Origin: Dermatophilus congolensis
GTDB taxonomy: Bacteria > Actinomycetota > Actinomycetes > Actinomycetales > Dermatophilaceae
DNA length: 64,000 nt
NCBI GenBank assembly: GCA_030538115.1
Contig: JAUNUP010000016.1
Location: forward strand, 1-64,000
Reading direction: 5' to 3'
Part shown: positions 1 through 8,632 of the stretch, one piece after another
Layout: every line of letters begins with the position of its first letter
Numbering within the stretch: position 1 is the stretch's first letter
Position numbers and translations under genes: made by a program
Notes under the pieces: generated by a model
The model's input: the letters and a program-made list of their open reading frames with translations, nothing else
The model's database searches: none
What the model was told of the DNA's origin: nothing

Positions 1-303
1 GTCGTCGCGGAAGTCGCGGCGCCCGTCTCGCTCCCCGCGGCCGTCACGGTCGCTGCGCGGACGCTCCCAGCGTCCGGAACGTTCGGTGCGGTCGTACCCG
101 CGGGAGCTGCGGTCGTCGCGCGTTCCGCGGTCGGTGCGGTCAGTGGTTTCGCCGGCGGCGGCGCGCTCGGCGGCGCGGCGTTCTTCGCGGGCGGTCATCT
201 TGGTGCCGGACTTGCGTGCTTGTGCTTTCTTCGCCGCCGACCAGCGCTGTTTGGTGGCACGACGGCTCGTTCCGGCGGCTGTCGCCGGACGGGGTTTGGA
301 CAT
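1..303 (-). CDS. N-terminal part of a basic Arg/Asp/Gly-rich protein, probably a DEAD-box RNA helicase (truncated by window edge)
   Basis: The first 101 codons are present, from an ATG at 303 preceded by a purine-rich GAGAGAGAA ribosome binding site; the rest lies beyond position 1. The visible protein begins MSKPRPATAAG, has a lysine/arginine-rich block (KKAQARKSGTK), and passes into a low-complexity tail of DRxDR-type repeats rich in Arg, Asp, Gly and Ser. Such disordered basic segments bind RNA and are common on actinobacterial DEAD/DEAH-box helicases. No helicase motif lies inside the window, so the family assignment is an inference from composition. A ribosomal or RNase E-type protein is possible. 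Confidence 0.5.
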   Translation of the reverse strand, partial: MSKPRPATAAGTSRRATKQRWSAAKKAQARKSGTKMTAREERRAAERAAAGETTDRTDRGTRDDRSSRGYDRTERSGRWERPRSDRDGRGERDGRRDFRDD

Positions 304-386
304 TAAGTTCTCTCTCACTCGTTCTCGAGGCACGTTCACATGCGAAGGCCGAGGCCTTGCGTTATCGAGAACGAGCCCACCATGGG

Positions 387-720
387 GTCACGCGCTTAGG
401 GCGTGACGTATCGGGCCGGGAGGCCGCATGTGCCCGGGCACGACAGCGTCGTCGCGTTCGCGGGATTCGCTATGCAGTGGTGTGAAACTCCGTGGCCTCG
501 TACCGACTTCGTCGCGTCACGCACCGGCTCCGTCTAACAGGCCGTGTAATCGAACGGGCGAAGTGTCGAGGCCACACGGGGCCCCTCCTCCCCGTGTGAC
601 GCCCGACCCCTTCATCTCGTGGGTCGGCGCCACACGATCGGGGCGGCACCCGCAATCGGTATGACCTAGGTGCTCCGCTCGGTCAGAGCAGCACCCCGTG
701 GGGGCCAATCTACCCCACGG
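387..720. other. Gene-free stretch with several hairpins
   Basis: The 515 bp between the divergent truncated gene (starts 303, minus) and thioredoxin (starts 819, plus) hold no credible ORF. Four inverted repeats are visible: 387-393/401-407 (GTCACGC), 573-581/590-598 (CACACGGGG), 603-609/621-627 (CCGACCC) and 696-703/713-720 (CCGTGGGG). The middle two lie only 4 nt apart. The stretch probably carries the 5' leaders and promoters of both neighbours; a structured leader or a small RNA is possible. I recognise no known riboswitch, RNase P RNA, 6S RNA or SRP RNA in it. Confidence 0.4.
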
Positions 721-818
721 CCGGGTCTCGGCAGAGGGCGGGGTGCGGTTTTCGCGCACACAGAAGTGTTTTCCCTCGCGGGGGAATGCTTGCACCGTCA
801 ACCCTTGTTGTGCGGGGC

Positions 819-1211
819 ATGACGACCGTGGCACTGACAGAGCAGAACTTCGAGCAGACGATGTCGAGCAACGACATCGTGCTCATCGACTTCTGGGCCG
901 AGTGGTGTGGCCCCTGCCGCCAGTTCGGCCCGATTTTCGAAGAGGTCTCGAGCAAGCACCCCGACATCACCTTCGCGAAGCTCGACACCGAGGCGGAGCA
1001 GGGCATCGCCGCGGCCGCCCAGGTCACCTCGATTCCCACGATCATGATCGTCAAGGAGGGGGTGCCGGTCTTCGCCCAGGCGGGCGCCCTCCCGGCGAGC
1101 GCTCTCGAAGACCTCATCGCCCAGGCCCGCTCCCTCGACATGACCGAGGTCCGCAAGCAGATGGAGCAGGCCCAAGAGGCCGAGGCCGCCGGCGACCAGC
1201 CGGAGAACTGA
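819..1211 (+). CDS. trxA: Thioredoxin
   Basis: Cytoplasmic disulfide reductase of 130 residues. The active site WCGPC is visible (Cys30, Cys33), followed by the cis-proline loop SIPT near residue 75. After the normal thioredoxin fold of about 108 residues there is an acidic, Gln/Glu-rich tail of roughly 20 residues. An upstream in-frame ATG at 786 would add 11 residues unlike the family; the ATG at 819 gives the usual MTTVALTEQNF start. Upstream GCGGGG is a weak ribosome binding site, so translation may be nearly leaderless. It is a single-gene unit ended by a strong hairpin. Its electron donor (thioredoxin reductase) is not in the window. Confidence 0.93.
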   Translation: MTTVALTEQNFEQTMSSNDIVLIDFWAEWCGPCRQFGPIFEEVSSKHPDITFAKLDTEAEQGIAAAAQVTSIPTIMIVKEGVPVFAQAGALPASALEDLIAQARSLDMTEVRKQMEQAQEAEAAGDQPEN

Positions 1212-1250
1212 GCCTGCAGAAGCTCGACAACTGATTCTCCACAAGCACGA

Positions 1251-1290
1251 CTAAGGGGCGGGGCATCCATCTAGATGCCCCGCCCCTTAG
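1251..1290. terminator. Bidirectional rho-independent terminator
   Basis: A perfect 17-bp stem (1251-1267 with 1274-1290, arm CTAAGGGGCGGGGCATC) with a 6-nt loop is followed by TCGTTT. It lies between the convergent thioredoxin gene and ssrA and would serve both. Confidence 0.85.
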
Positions 1291-1327
1291 TCGTTTCGCC
1301 TGCCGTACACAGTGTGAGACGCGAAAG

Positions 1328-1698
1328 TGGAGGTGGCGGGAATCGAACCCGCGTCCGCCGACGAATGACCAGGGCTTCTCCGGGCGCAGTGCGCTTAGGA
1401 GTTTCTCGGCCTCAGGGCTCGCACGCACACGTTCCCTGACTCAGGCCCAGTCGAGTTGATGTCCCGCGCTGCCCCCCGACATGACGGCGCGGTGAGATCT
1501 CTAGATGACGCCAGGATCCAGGCCGAGATCACAACCTGGGCTGACGGACTTCCTTATGCGCTCGCTCAGGCGGCGAGGGCGAAGTCGGTGCGCTTGGAAT
1601 CGGCACCTATTGGTTTGCAGGGAGCGTTTGCGAGATAACCCTGCATCCTCGGCCCGCTTCCCCTGATCCGACGATCGACGTCGAAACCGATCACCCCC
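1328..1698 (-). ncRNA. ssrA: Transfer-messenger RNA (tmRNA)
   Basis: The RNA rescues stalled ribosomes together with SmpB (gene at 4500-4988). The 5' end GGGGGTG pairs with CACCTCC at the 3' end as the acceptor stem. The conserved GATCGGTTTCGAC follows the 5' end, and the T-arm GGTTCGATTCCC is near the 3' end. The mRNA-like part encodes ADSKRTDFALAA and a TGA stop (codons 1604 down to 1566), ending in the typical ALAA degron. The resume codon is GCC. The genomic 3' end reads A-CTT after the acceptor stem, so the CCA tail is not encoded and must be added by nucleotidyltransferase. Length is about 371 nt. Confidence 0.96.
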
Positions 1699-1846
1699 AT
1701 GGGGGCGTCTCACACTGTTCACGTATCAAGCAACTATCGGGCACAACGCCGCCACCGGGGAGTTCTGTTCCCGATAGGCCGGACGAGCGACCTCCAACGA
1801 TAACTCACGCCGTCAGCCTATGAACGCGCAGGGCTGGCCCGAAGAC

Positions 1847-1882
1847 GACGGTGCCGGACGATCCTCATCGTCCGGCACCGTC
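1847..1882 (-). terminator. Hairpin terminator after the PPOX-fold gene
   Basis: A perfect 15-bp stem (1847-1861 with 1868-1882, arm GACGGTGCCGGACGA) with a 6-nt loop lies 45 nt past the stop of the gene at 1928-2350. There is no long T-tract, as is usual for actinobacterial terminators. Confidence 0.7.
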
Positions 1883-1927
1883 ATACGTCGGCTAGCGCCT
1901 CACCGGCGTCACCGGCGCGACCTCTGC

Positions 1928-2350
1928 TCAGTCGTCGACGTGCTCGTTCAGTTCGAAGCTGCGGCCGGTGATGATGTTCGGCACAATCTCGACGTAGTAG
2001 AACTTCTCGGTGTCGACCCAGGGGTGCAGCGGCAGCGACTCGGCGAACTCGATCTCGTCGCGGTTCTCCAGCCGGCGGGCGACTCCCTTGACGATGACGC
2101 TCGTGGCCCGGTGCGCCTCGATCTGGTCTACCTCGAAGGCCACCTCGGAGTTGATCGTCAAGCCGAGCAGCTTGTTGCCGGCCGAGGTGAGAAAGAAGAT
2201 CCGCTGGTCGGCGACGCAGTAGTTGATCGGCACGATCTCAGGCAACCCGGCGACCGACAGCGCGAGCCGACCGAACCGGTTCGCCTTCAGCAACTCGAAC
2301 GACGCCTGCTCATCCAAGGCCGTGACGGGCGAGCTCTCTTCAAAAGACAT
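1928..2350 (-). CDS. Pyridoxamine 5'-phosphate oxidase family (split-barrel flavin/F420-binding) protein
   Basis: A 140-residue protein of the PNPOx-like split-barrel fold. Visible family features are the N-terminal LLKANRFGRLALSVAG strand pair, PINYCVADQRIFFLTSAGNKL in the middle, and the C-terminal FYYVEIVPNIITGRSFEL. Members bind FMN, F420 or haem and reduce small molecules or act as sensors; the exact substrate cannot be read from the sequence. The start at 2350 was chosen because AGGAG lies 7 nt upstream; the longer reading adds 23 residues without homology. F420 genes at 51.9-54.2 kb make an F420-dependent role possible, but this is inference. Confidence 0.8.
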   Translation of the reverse strand: MSFEESSPVTALDEQASFELLKANRFGRLALSVAGLPEIVPINYCVADQRIFFLTSAGNKLLGLTINSEVAFEVDQIEAHRATSVIVKGVARRLENRDEIEFAESLPLHPWVDTEKFYYVEIVPNIITGRSFELNEHVDD

Positions 2351-2455
2351 CCCTGTACTCCTGTCGTACGGACCATTCCTCTGTGTGCAGGCTACGTCAG
2401 CCGGGACCGTCGGATTCACGGAACAAAGTCCCGGCCTCTCTTACTGGGGCAGAGA

Positions 2456-4498
2456 TCACCAGGAGCCGCCGCCACCGCCACCGAAGCCGCCACCGCCCGA
2501 GAATCCGCCGCCCATCGAGAATCCACTACCCCCCGACGATCCGGGAGTCGCGGAACTGGAGGCTGCCGGAACCGAGGTGAACGTGCCCGCAGCAGTCGTG
2601 GAGAAGTGGTCGAGGCTGTCGGCCAGGATCATGTAGTTCCACATCATGTTGGTGTTGTGGAAGACGTACCAGGTCGGCATGTCGAGCGCGTAGCCGGCAT
2701 CGCCTGCCAGTGCTGCGACGTCGTCGAAGACCTTCGCCCAGCGCTCCGAGCAACCGAAGACGATCGCGTACGGCAGGTACCGGCTGAAGATGTTCTGCGC
2801 CTCTTCGAACTTGATCTGGTTCGCCTCGGCTGTCTTTAGGTACTGCTCGAAACCGCGTGACTGCGCGAGCATCGCGCTGCCCTTGGCGGTACGGGCAGGC
2901 ATCCGCTTCGCGAACATCATCATCACGAGGCCGGCCACGATCACGCCACCACCCGCCGCGGCGAGCGCCATCGTCACGCCGTTGCCGGAGCCGTACAACG
3001 ACCCGACCATGAACGGGATCAACATCAGCCCGACACCGGCGATGAGCACGAACATGCCGAACAACGACCACTTCTGGCGGGTCTTTTCGGGAGACGCGTT
3101 GAACCAGCCCTCGTCGACGACCTGGCGGTACATACCCGTCTGCACGTTCTGCAACGTCGACGCGAACGTGTTCTTCAGAGCCGAGAGTCGAACCTCGTCG
3201 CCCTTGCGGAAGACGCCGTCGTAGAGACGTTTCTCGTACGGCAGCAACTCGGCGGCGCCGGGTCCCGGGTCAGTACGGAAGAGGATCCAGTCGTCCTTGT
3301 TGAGCAGGCCCCGCTTGGTTTCCTCGATACGCAGGTACCCGCGCACGGCCAGGTCGATAAGCGTTGCGCTCACGTCGACCGTGTTGGCCTCTTCGTCGAT
3401 GAGGGTGCCGACCAGGCCCGGCTTGGTGTCCTGCGGCGGCTCGAACCGCACGGCCACAGGCCCGGCCTTGCCGCGGGTCACAGGGGTGTCATAGTCCTCG
3501 GGAGGAAGAACGCCCGGGGTGATGCCCGCGTACTGCTCGTCACGTCCCTTGCGACGGTGCGCAGCTGCCATTCCCGCGATCGAACCGACGACCGCCAGAC
3601 CTCCGGCACCATAGCCACCGACGGTGAGGCCCGTCTGCGCCCACTGCGGCAGTGACTCGTCGATGGAGGGACCGCCACGGGCGTCGCCTTCGATGACGAG
3701 CGGAGTGTCGTCAGCGACCGTCTGGTCGGGGTATTCCGCGAGCACGGAGACGCCGTCGCCGCGGTTCAACGCTCCGGTCGTGAACGTCAGGGTGTCACCC
3801 GACGAACGCACCTGACAGCGAGACGTGTCGGTGGAGCCCTCCGGTCCGACGAAGCACATCTGGCGGTTGGCCGCGCCGGGTGCCTTGATCGTGACGGTGG
3901 CGCTGTCGATCGCTGCATCCCAGTAGAAACCTACGGGGTTGAGGTAGAGCTCCTGAGTGCGAACCGGGGCGCTGCCCTGCTGCCCGGTCGGCTCGATACC
4001 GTTGACGGTGCCGCGAACCGTGTAGTCGATGACGTACGTCTGGTCGCCGCGCACGGTGCGGTCGGGGTCACCGATGCGGATGCGGTAGGCGTTGTCGATG
4101 TCTTCGCCCTGGAACTGCGTGGGGGCGCCCGTCGGGCTGCTCACCTTGTCGATCTCGAGGTCGTAGTAGCGGTACACGCCCGGCCGGTTCTCCATGTCAC
4201 GGCGCACGGTCCACCACACGAAGATGCCCCGCCGCGCCGTGCCCGGTGCGAACGAGTAGTCGATGGTCTCGCGCCCCGACACGGTGCCGTCGGGGTTGAG
4301 CGTGTAGTCGATCTGGTAGTGGCGGATGCGGTCTGCGGACTCGCCACTCGCGGCCTGGGCTCCGCCCGGCGCGAGGAGGCCTGCCAGCACCAATCCCGCG
4401 GCCATGAAGAGCGTGACCACGAACGCACGAAGCCTCGCGGCCCGCAAGCCTCGCGACCCCGTCGCAGCCGCCTCGCGAACGATCACCGAACTGCCCAC
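2456..4498 (-). CDS. DUF2207 family membrane protein with Gly-rich tail
   Basis: A 680-residue predicted membrane protein. Residues about 25-50 form a signal or anchor helix ending in AQA. Residues about 50-280 form an extracytoplasmic beta domain (RHYQIDYTLNPDGTVSGRETIDYSF). A transmembrane helix lies near residue 295, a cytoplasmic domain follows, and two close helices lie near 480-540. The protein ends in a glycine-rich tail with a terminal GSW, as is typical of DUF2207 proteins. Function is unknown. Translation starts at GTG 4498, one base after the smpB stop, so the gene is probably co-transcribed with smpB. Confidence 0.85.
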   Translation of the reverse strand: MGSSVIVREAAATGSRGLRAARLRAFVVTLFMAAGLVLAGLLAPGGAQAASGESADRIRHYQIDYTLNPDGTVSGRETIDYSFAPGTARRGIFVWWTVRRDMENRPGVYRYYDLEIDKVSSPTGAPTQFQGEDIDNAYRIRIGDPDRTVRGDQTYVIDYTVRGTVNGIEPTGQQGSAPVRTQELYLNPVGFYWDAAIDSATVTIKAPGAANRQMCFVGPEGSTDTSRCQVRSSGDTLTFTTGALNRGDGVSVLAEYPDQTVADDTPLVIEGDARGGPSIDESLPQWAQTGLTVGGYGAGGLAVVGSIAGMAAAHRRKGRDEQYAGITPGVLPPEDYDTPVTRGKAGPVAVRFEPPQDTKPGLVGTLIDEEANTVDVSATLIDLAVRGYLRIEETKRGLLNKDDWILFRTDPGPGAAELLPYEKRLYDGVFRKGDEVRLSALKNTFASTLQNVQTGMYRQVVDEGWFNASPEKTRQKWSLFGMFVLIAGVGLMLIPFMVGSLYGSGNGVTMALAAAGGGVIVAGLVMMMFAKRMPARTAKGSAMLAQSRGFEQYLKTAEANQIKFEEAQNIFSRYLPYAIVFGCSERWAKVFDDVAALAGDAGYALDMPTWYVFHNTNMMWNYMILADSLDHFSTTAAGTFTSVPAASSSATPGSSGGSGFSMGGGFSGGGGFGGGGGGSW

Positions 4499-4499
4499 C

Positions 4500-4988
4500 T
4501 CAACGCCCCCTCTTGAATGCGTTGCTCATCGCCCGCTCGGCCTCGCGCATGTCTTGCCGCTCACGGAGGGCGTGGCGCTTGTCGTATTCCTTCTTACCCT
4601 TGGCCAGACCGATCTCGACCTTGGCCCGGCCCTCTTTGAAGTACAGGGAGAGGGGCACGAGCGTGTGCCCCGCCTCGCGGGCCTTGCCTTCGAGCTTGTC
4701 GATCTCGGCGCGGTGCAGCAGCAGCTTGCGCTTGCGCCGCGCCGCGTGGTTGGTCCACGTGCCCTGCGTGTACTCGGGGATGTGCACACCCTCGAGCCAC
4801 ATCTCGCCCCGGTCGACTGTCGCCCAACCGTCCACGAGAGACGCACGCCCCAGGCGCAGCGACTTGACCTCGGTGCCCATGAGCACGAGGCCCGCTTCAT
4901 ACGTCGATTCGATGTGGAAGTCGTGCCGCGCCTTCTTGTTGCGGGCGACGACTGTGATCCCCGATTTCCCGCCGGATTCCTTGGCCAT
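4500..4988 (-). CDS. smpB: SsrA-binding protein
   Basis: A 162-residue RNA-binding protein that delivers alanyl-tmRNA to stalled ribosomes; its partner ssrA is encoded at 1328-1698. The typical sequence runs [21 protein letters not shown], then [13 protein letters not shown], and the basic C-terminal tail [16 protein letters not shown]. The ATG at 4988 ([10 protein letters not shown]) follows GGAGCGGAGAG; the 30-residue upstream extension is not family-like. The gene lies downstream of ftsE-ftsX in the usual actinobacterial order. Confidence 0.96.
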   Translation of the reverse strand: MAKESGGKSGITVVARNKKARHDFHIESTYEAGLVLMGTEVKSLRLGRASLVDGWATVDRGEMWLEGVHIPEYTQGTWTNHAARRKRKLLLHRAEIDKLEGKAREAGHTLVPLSLYFKEGRAKVEIGLAKGKKEYDKRHALRERQDMREAERAMSNAFKRGR

Positions 4989-5183
4989 CTCTCCGCTCCC
5001 CTGCTCGACCGTCTGCACAACGGTACAAGGCACCCCTGACAGAATCGTTAGCCACCGCTCACCCGCGCCGACGGGCACACCTGTTCAAGCGAGGCAGGCA
5101 CCCGGAACGTTCCCGATCCGACGCCACGCTCACTACGCTGGGGAGAACCCCGGTACCCAGCTGCCCCGTGTGTGGCGGCAAGG

Positions 5184-6089
5184 TCACACACGCACGTGAC
5201 GGGCCACCGAGAGTAGTGAGACGACCAGGGTGAGTACCACCGAGACCAGTAGGAGCACGGGCGCGATCGCGAGCACGTCGGAGCCCGAGATCCACGCGAA
5301 ATCCGAGAACCGGTCGGCCAGTTGCGAGATGCCGAAGCGCACACCGGCCCACAGGCCCGCGATGGCGAGCCCCGCCCCGACCGTCGTGGCCACGAGAGTC
5401 TCGACGAGGAACGGCAGTTGCAGCGCCGATGACGACGCCCCGACCATGCGCTTGATCGACGTCTCGCGGCGCCTGGTCCAGGCGACCTGGCGGATCGTTG
5501 TCGAGACGAGCAGCACCATCGCCACCAGCATCACGCCGGCCAGCGCCCAGGCACCGACCTTGAGCAGGTCGAGCACCCTGATGAGGGGGTCGAGCACCTC
5601 GCGGATGTCCTTCACTGCGGCGACCCCCGGCATCCCGGCGAAGGCGTCGTGCACGAGCTTGTAGTCCTCGGGGTTCACCAACTTCACGCGGTAGGCCGCA
5701 GGGATCGCGTCCTTGGGTGTCTCGGCGAACGTGGGATTGTCGGCGAACTGCTCCTTGAACCGGGCGTACGCCTCGTCCTGAGACTCGTAGACGTGCGAGG
5801 CGATCGTCTCGTCGTAGGAGCGCAACAGCTCCTCCACGGCCCCCTGCTGTTGCGGAGTCGCTGCTGCTCCGCCGCAGTTCGGCTCGCTCGACGTCTTGGT
5901 GCACAAGAAGATCGAGACTTCGATCTTGTCGTACCAGAACCCTTTGGCCGACTCGACTTGGCGCCCGGCGAGCAGGCCCACGCCGAGAAACACGAGCGAG
6001 ACCATCGTGACGATCACGATGGAGGCGAACATCGAGGAGTTGCGACGCAGCCCCGTACCGACCTCGCGTGCGAGGAACGTGGGCCTCAT
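5184..6089 (-). CDS. ftsX: Cell division protein FtsX, ABC-transporter-like permease
   Basis: A 301-residue membrane partner of FtsE. It couples divisome ATP hydrolysis to extracellular peptidoglycan hydrolases. The topology is canonical: one helix at about residues 20-42, a large extracytoplasmic loop of about 150 residues (including the Cys pair CTKTSSEPNC), then three helices in the C-terminal half. The ATG overlaps the ftsE stop in an ATGA (6086-6089), which indicates translational coupling. Confidence 0.95.
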   Translation of the reverse strand: MRPTFLAREVGTGLRRNSSMFASIVIVTMVSLVFLGVGLLAGRQVESAKGFWYDKIEVSIFLCTKTSSEPNCGGAAATPQQQGAVEELLRSYDETIASHVYESQDEAYARFKEQFADNPTFAETPKDAIPAAYRVKLVNPEDYKLVHDAFAGMPGVAAVKDIREVLDPLIRVLDLLKVGAWALAGVMLVAMVLLVSTTIRQVAWTRRRETSIKRMVGASSSALQLPFLVETLVATTVGAGLAIAGLWAGVRFGISQLADRFSDFAWISGSDVLAIAPVLLLVSVVLTLVVSLLSVARHVRV

Positions 6090-6781
6090 CGCGACTCCCC
6101 CTTCACGTACCGCCCGCCTGACTCGTCGCGCACGACGCGGCCCTCGTCGAGTTCGATGACCCGCGTACGCATCCTGTCGACCACCCGGTCGTCGTGCGTC
6201 GCCATGAGCACGGTCGTGCCCTCGGCATTGATGCCGGAGAGGAGGTCGACGATCTCCTCCGTCGCCCTCGGGTCGAGGTTGCCCGTCGGTTCATCGGCCA
6301 GAATGAGCGCCGGCCGTTTCACGAGCGCCCGCGCGATCGCGACGCGCTGCTGCTCGCCTCCGCTGAGCTCGTGGGGCAGACGGTGCGCGAGTTCGCTCAG
6401 GCCCACCTGTTCCAGCGTCGACGCCACAGCGGGCGCGATGTCGCCGGGGTTGTGGCCGAGCACGTGAAGTACGTAGGCGACGTTCGAGGTCACGTCGCGG
6501 TCCGGCAGCAGGCGATAGTCCTGGAAGACGACGCCGATCTCGCGGCGCAGCGCGGGGATACGGCGCCTGCGCAAGGATCGGATGTCACGCCCGACCGCCT
6601 GGATCGACCCTGACGTGACCTTCTCCTCCGCGAGGACGAGGCGTACCAGGGTCGACTTTCCGGAGCCCGAGGCACCGATGACGAAAACGAACTCGCCCTC
6701 GGAAACGTCGAAGCTCACGCCGTCGAGTGCCGCGCGCTGCGTGCGCGGGTACTTCTTGACGACGTCGGTGAGTGTGATCAC
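6086..6781 (-). CDS. ftsE: Cell division ATP-binding protein FtsE
   Basis: A 231-residue ABC ATPase. Walker A GASGSGKST is at residues 36-44, the signature is LSGGEQQRVAIARAL, Walker B with D-loop is LILADEPTGNLD, and the switch histidine is in MATHDD. I chose the GTG at 6781 (MITLTDVVKKYPR) because it gives the length normal for the family; the open frame extends 71 codons upstream without homology. It is first in an ftsE-ftsX-smpB-DUF2207 unit. In most Actinobacteria prfB lies directly upstream; here it is displaced to 12.7 kb. Confidence 0.95.
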   Translation of the reverse strand: MITLTDVVKKYPRTQRAALDGVSFDVSEGEFVFVIGASGSGKSTLVRLVLAEEKVTSGSIQAVGRDIRSLRRRRIPALRREIGVVFQDYRLLPDRDVTSNVAYVLHVLGHNPGDIAPAVASTLEQVGLSELAHRLPHELSGGEQQRVAIARALVKRPALILADEPTGNLDPRATEEIVDLLSGINAEGTTVLMATHDDRVVDRMRTRVIELDEGRVVRDESGGRYVKGESR

Positions 6782-6972
6782 AGGTGAGACCCCCGCATGG
6801 TCGGCTGGTACGGGCCCGAAGAACACCCCCCAGTGTCGACCGACTTCCTTGCGACCCGACATCCAGGTTACGCCGCGCCCGCCCGTGGCAGAAACCAAGC
6901 GACTCAGGGCGTTTCGCGGGCTGCGCGGGCGGGCGACGCGCCCGGGTGACAGGTCTTTGTCACGGAGAGGAA

Positions 6973-7029
6973 ATGTCAAATTCTCCATTCTCAACCCTGC
7001 AGGTCAGCCACGGGGAAATCCGTGAGTGA
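6973..7029 (+). CDS. Possible 18-codon leader peptide upstream of the transcarboxylase operon
   Basis: A short ORF starts with ATG at 6973 and reads MSNSPFSTLQVSHGEIRE. It is preceded by GGAGAGGA at good spacing, a better ribosome binding site than that of most genes here. It ends 62 nt before the 5S subunit start and is in a different frame. No attenuator pair was identified, so a regulatory role is speculative. Confidence 0.3.
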   Translation: MSNSPFSTLQVSHGEIRE

Positions 7030-7091
7030 CCAACGTCCCGGATTCGGGCAAGCGTGTGACCTTTCGCAGCGGATCGTGAAAGCCTCGAAGC

Positions 7092-8594
7092 ATGACATCG
7101 CAGCGACAGATCGGTGTAACAGAACTCGCCCTGCGCGACGCTCACCAGAGCCTCATGGCCACGCGCATGGCTCTCGAGGACATGGTCGATGCGTGTGCAG
7201 ACATCGACAAAGCGGGCTACTGGAGCGCGGAGTGCTGGGGCGGCGCGACGTTCGACTCGTGCATCCGCTTCCTCAACGAAGACCCGTGGGAGCGTCTGCG
7301 CACGTTCCGTAAGCTCATGCCCAATACCCGCACGCAGATGCTGCTGCGAGGCCAGAACCTGCTCGGCTACCGGCACTACGCCGACGACGTGGTCACCCAC
7401 TTCGTGGAGAAGGCCGTCGAGAACGGCATGGACGTCTTCCGTGTGTTCGACGCCTTGAACGACCCGCGTAACCTCGAGCACGCGATCGCCGCTGTGAAGG
7501 CTGCGGGCGGACACGCCCAGGGCACGGTCTGCTACACCACGAGCCCCCTGCACACGGTCGAGCGCTACGTGTTCCTGGCCAAGCAGCTCGCAGACATGGG
7601 CGTCGACTCGATCGCCGTCAAGGACATGGCCGCGCTGCTCAAGCCACAGGCCGCCTTCGACGTCGTCTCGGCCATCAAGGCCGAGCTGCCCGACATGCAG
7701 ATCAACGTGCACTGCCACTCCACCACCGGCGTCACGCTGGTGTCGCTGATGAAGGCCATCGAGGCCGGCGCCGACGTGGTCGACACCGCGATCAGCTCGA
7801 TGTCGCTCGGCCCGGGGCACAACCCCACCGAGTCGCTGCACGAGATGCTCGAGGGCACCGGCTTCGTCGCCGACCTCGACAAGGACCTGCTGCGCAACAT
7901 CAAGCGCCACTTCGCCCAGGTGAAGCCGCGCTACAGCAAGTTCATGAGTAGCTACACCGTCGACACCGACATCTTCGACAGCCAGATCCCCGGCGGCATG
8001 ATCTCGAACATGGAGTCCCAGCTCAAGCAGCAGGGCGCCGCCGACCGTCTGCAGGAGGTGCTCGAAGAGGTCCCGCGCGTTCGCAAGGACGCCGGCTACC
8101 CGCCCCTGGTCACCCCGAGCAGCCAGATCGTCGGCACCCAGGCCGTGTTCAACGTGCTCATGGGCAAGTACAAGATCCTCACCGCCGAGTTCGCCGACCT
8201 CATGCTCGGCTACTACGGCGAGACGATCGGCGAGATGGACCCCGAGCTCGTCGAGCTGGCCAAGACGCAGACCGGCAAGGAGCCGATCACCTGCCGCCCG
8301 GCCGACCTCATCGACAACGAGTGGGACACGCTGAAGGAGGAGGCGTCCAAGCTCGAGGGCTTCGACGGCACCGACGAAGACGTGCTGACCCACGCGATGT
8401 TCCCGAAGGTGGCCCCTGGCTTCTTCAAGTCGCGCCCCGAAGGCCCCAAGAACGTCGGCCAGGACCCGGAGGAGGCGGAGGCCGAGCGCCTCGCCAAGCT
8501 CGGAGACGGCAAGTCCGGCCCGGTCCGCGTGCCCATCAACTACTCCGTGACCGTGGGTGGCAAGACGCACTCGGTCTCCGTCAAGCCGGTCTGA
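7092..8594 (+). CDS. Methylmalonyl-CoA carboxytransferase 5S subunit (biotin-dependent carboxyl transfer to pyruvate)
   Basis: A 500-residue protein that closely matches the Propionibacterium transcarboxylase 5S subunit throughout. It carries out the pyruvate/oxaloacetate half reaction. Visible are the N-terminal LRDAHQSLMATRM, the lysine that is carbamylated in the family (Lys177 in VKDMAALLKPQ), the metal-binding pair His207/His209 in HCHSTTG, the stretch SSMSLGPGHNPTES, and TPSSQIVGTQAVFNV. The first metal ligand aspartate is Asp16. It is the first gene of a four-gene plus-strand operon. A pyruvate carboxylase C-terminal or oxaloacetate decarboxylase alpha role is less likely given the adjacent 12S and 1.3S genes. 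Confidence 0.92.
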   Translation: MTSQRQIGVTELALRDAHQSLMATRMALEDMVDACADIDKAGYWSAECWGGATFDSCIRFLNEDPWERLRTFRKLMPNTRTQMLLRGQNLLGYRHYADDVVTHFVEKAVENGMDVFRVFDALNDPRNLEHAIAAVKAAGGHAQGTVCYTTSPLHTVERYVFLAKQLADMGVDSIAVKDMAALLKPQAAFDVVSAIKAELPDMQINVHCHSTTGVTLVSLMKAIEAGADVVDTAISSMSLGPGHNPTESLHEMLEGTGFVADLDKDLLRNIKRHFAQVKPRYSKFMSSYTVDTDIFDSQIPGGMISNMESQLKQQGAADRLQEVLEEVPRVRKDAGYPPLVTPSSQIVGTQAVFNVLMGKYKILTAEFADLMLGYYGETIGEMDPELVELAKTQTGKEPITCRPADLIDNEWDTLKEEASKLEGFDGTDEDVLTHAMFPKVAPGFFKSRPEGPKNVGQDPEEAEAERLAKLGDGKSGPVRVPINYSVTVGGKTHSVSVKPV

Positions 8595-8632
8595 CCGGTT
8601 CGTCCCACGGATCAAGGAAGGAACTCAGATCG

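Noticed and set aside
6960-8615. Long minus-strand ORF (551 codons) across the 5S subunit gene
   Set aside because: It is antisense to a gene with clear homology over its full length; its composition (Arg, Asp, Val, His-rich) is typical of shadow frames in high-GC DNA.
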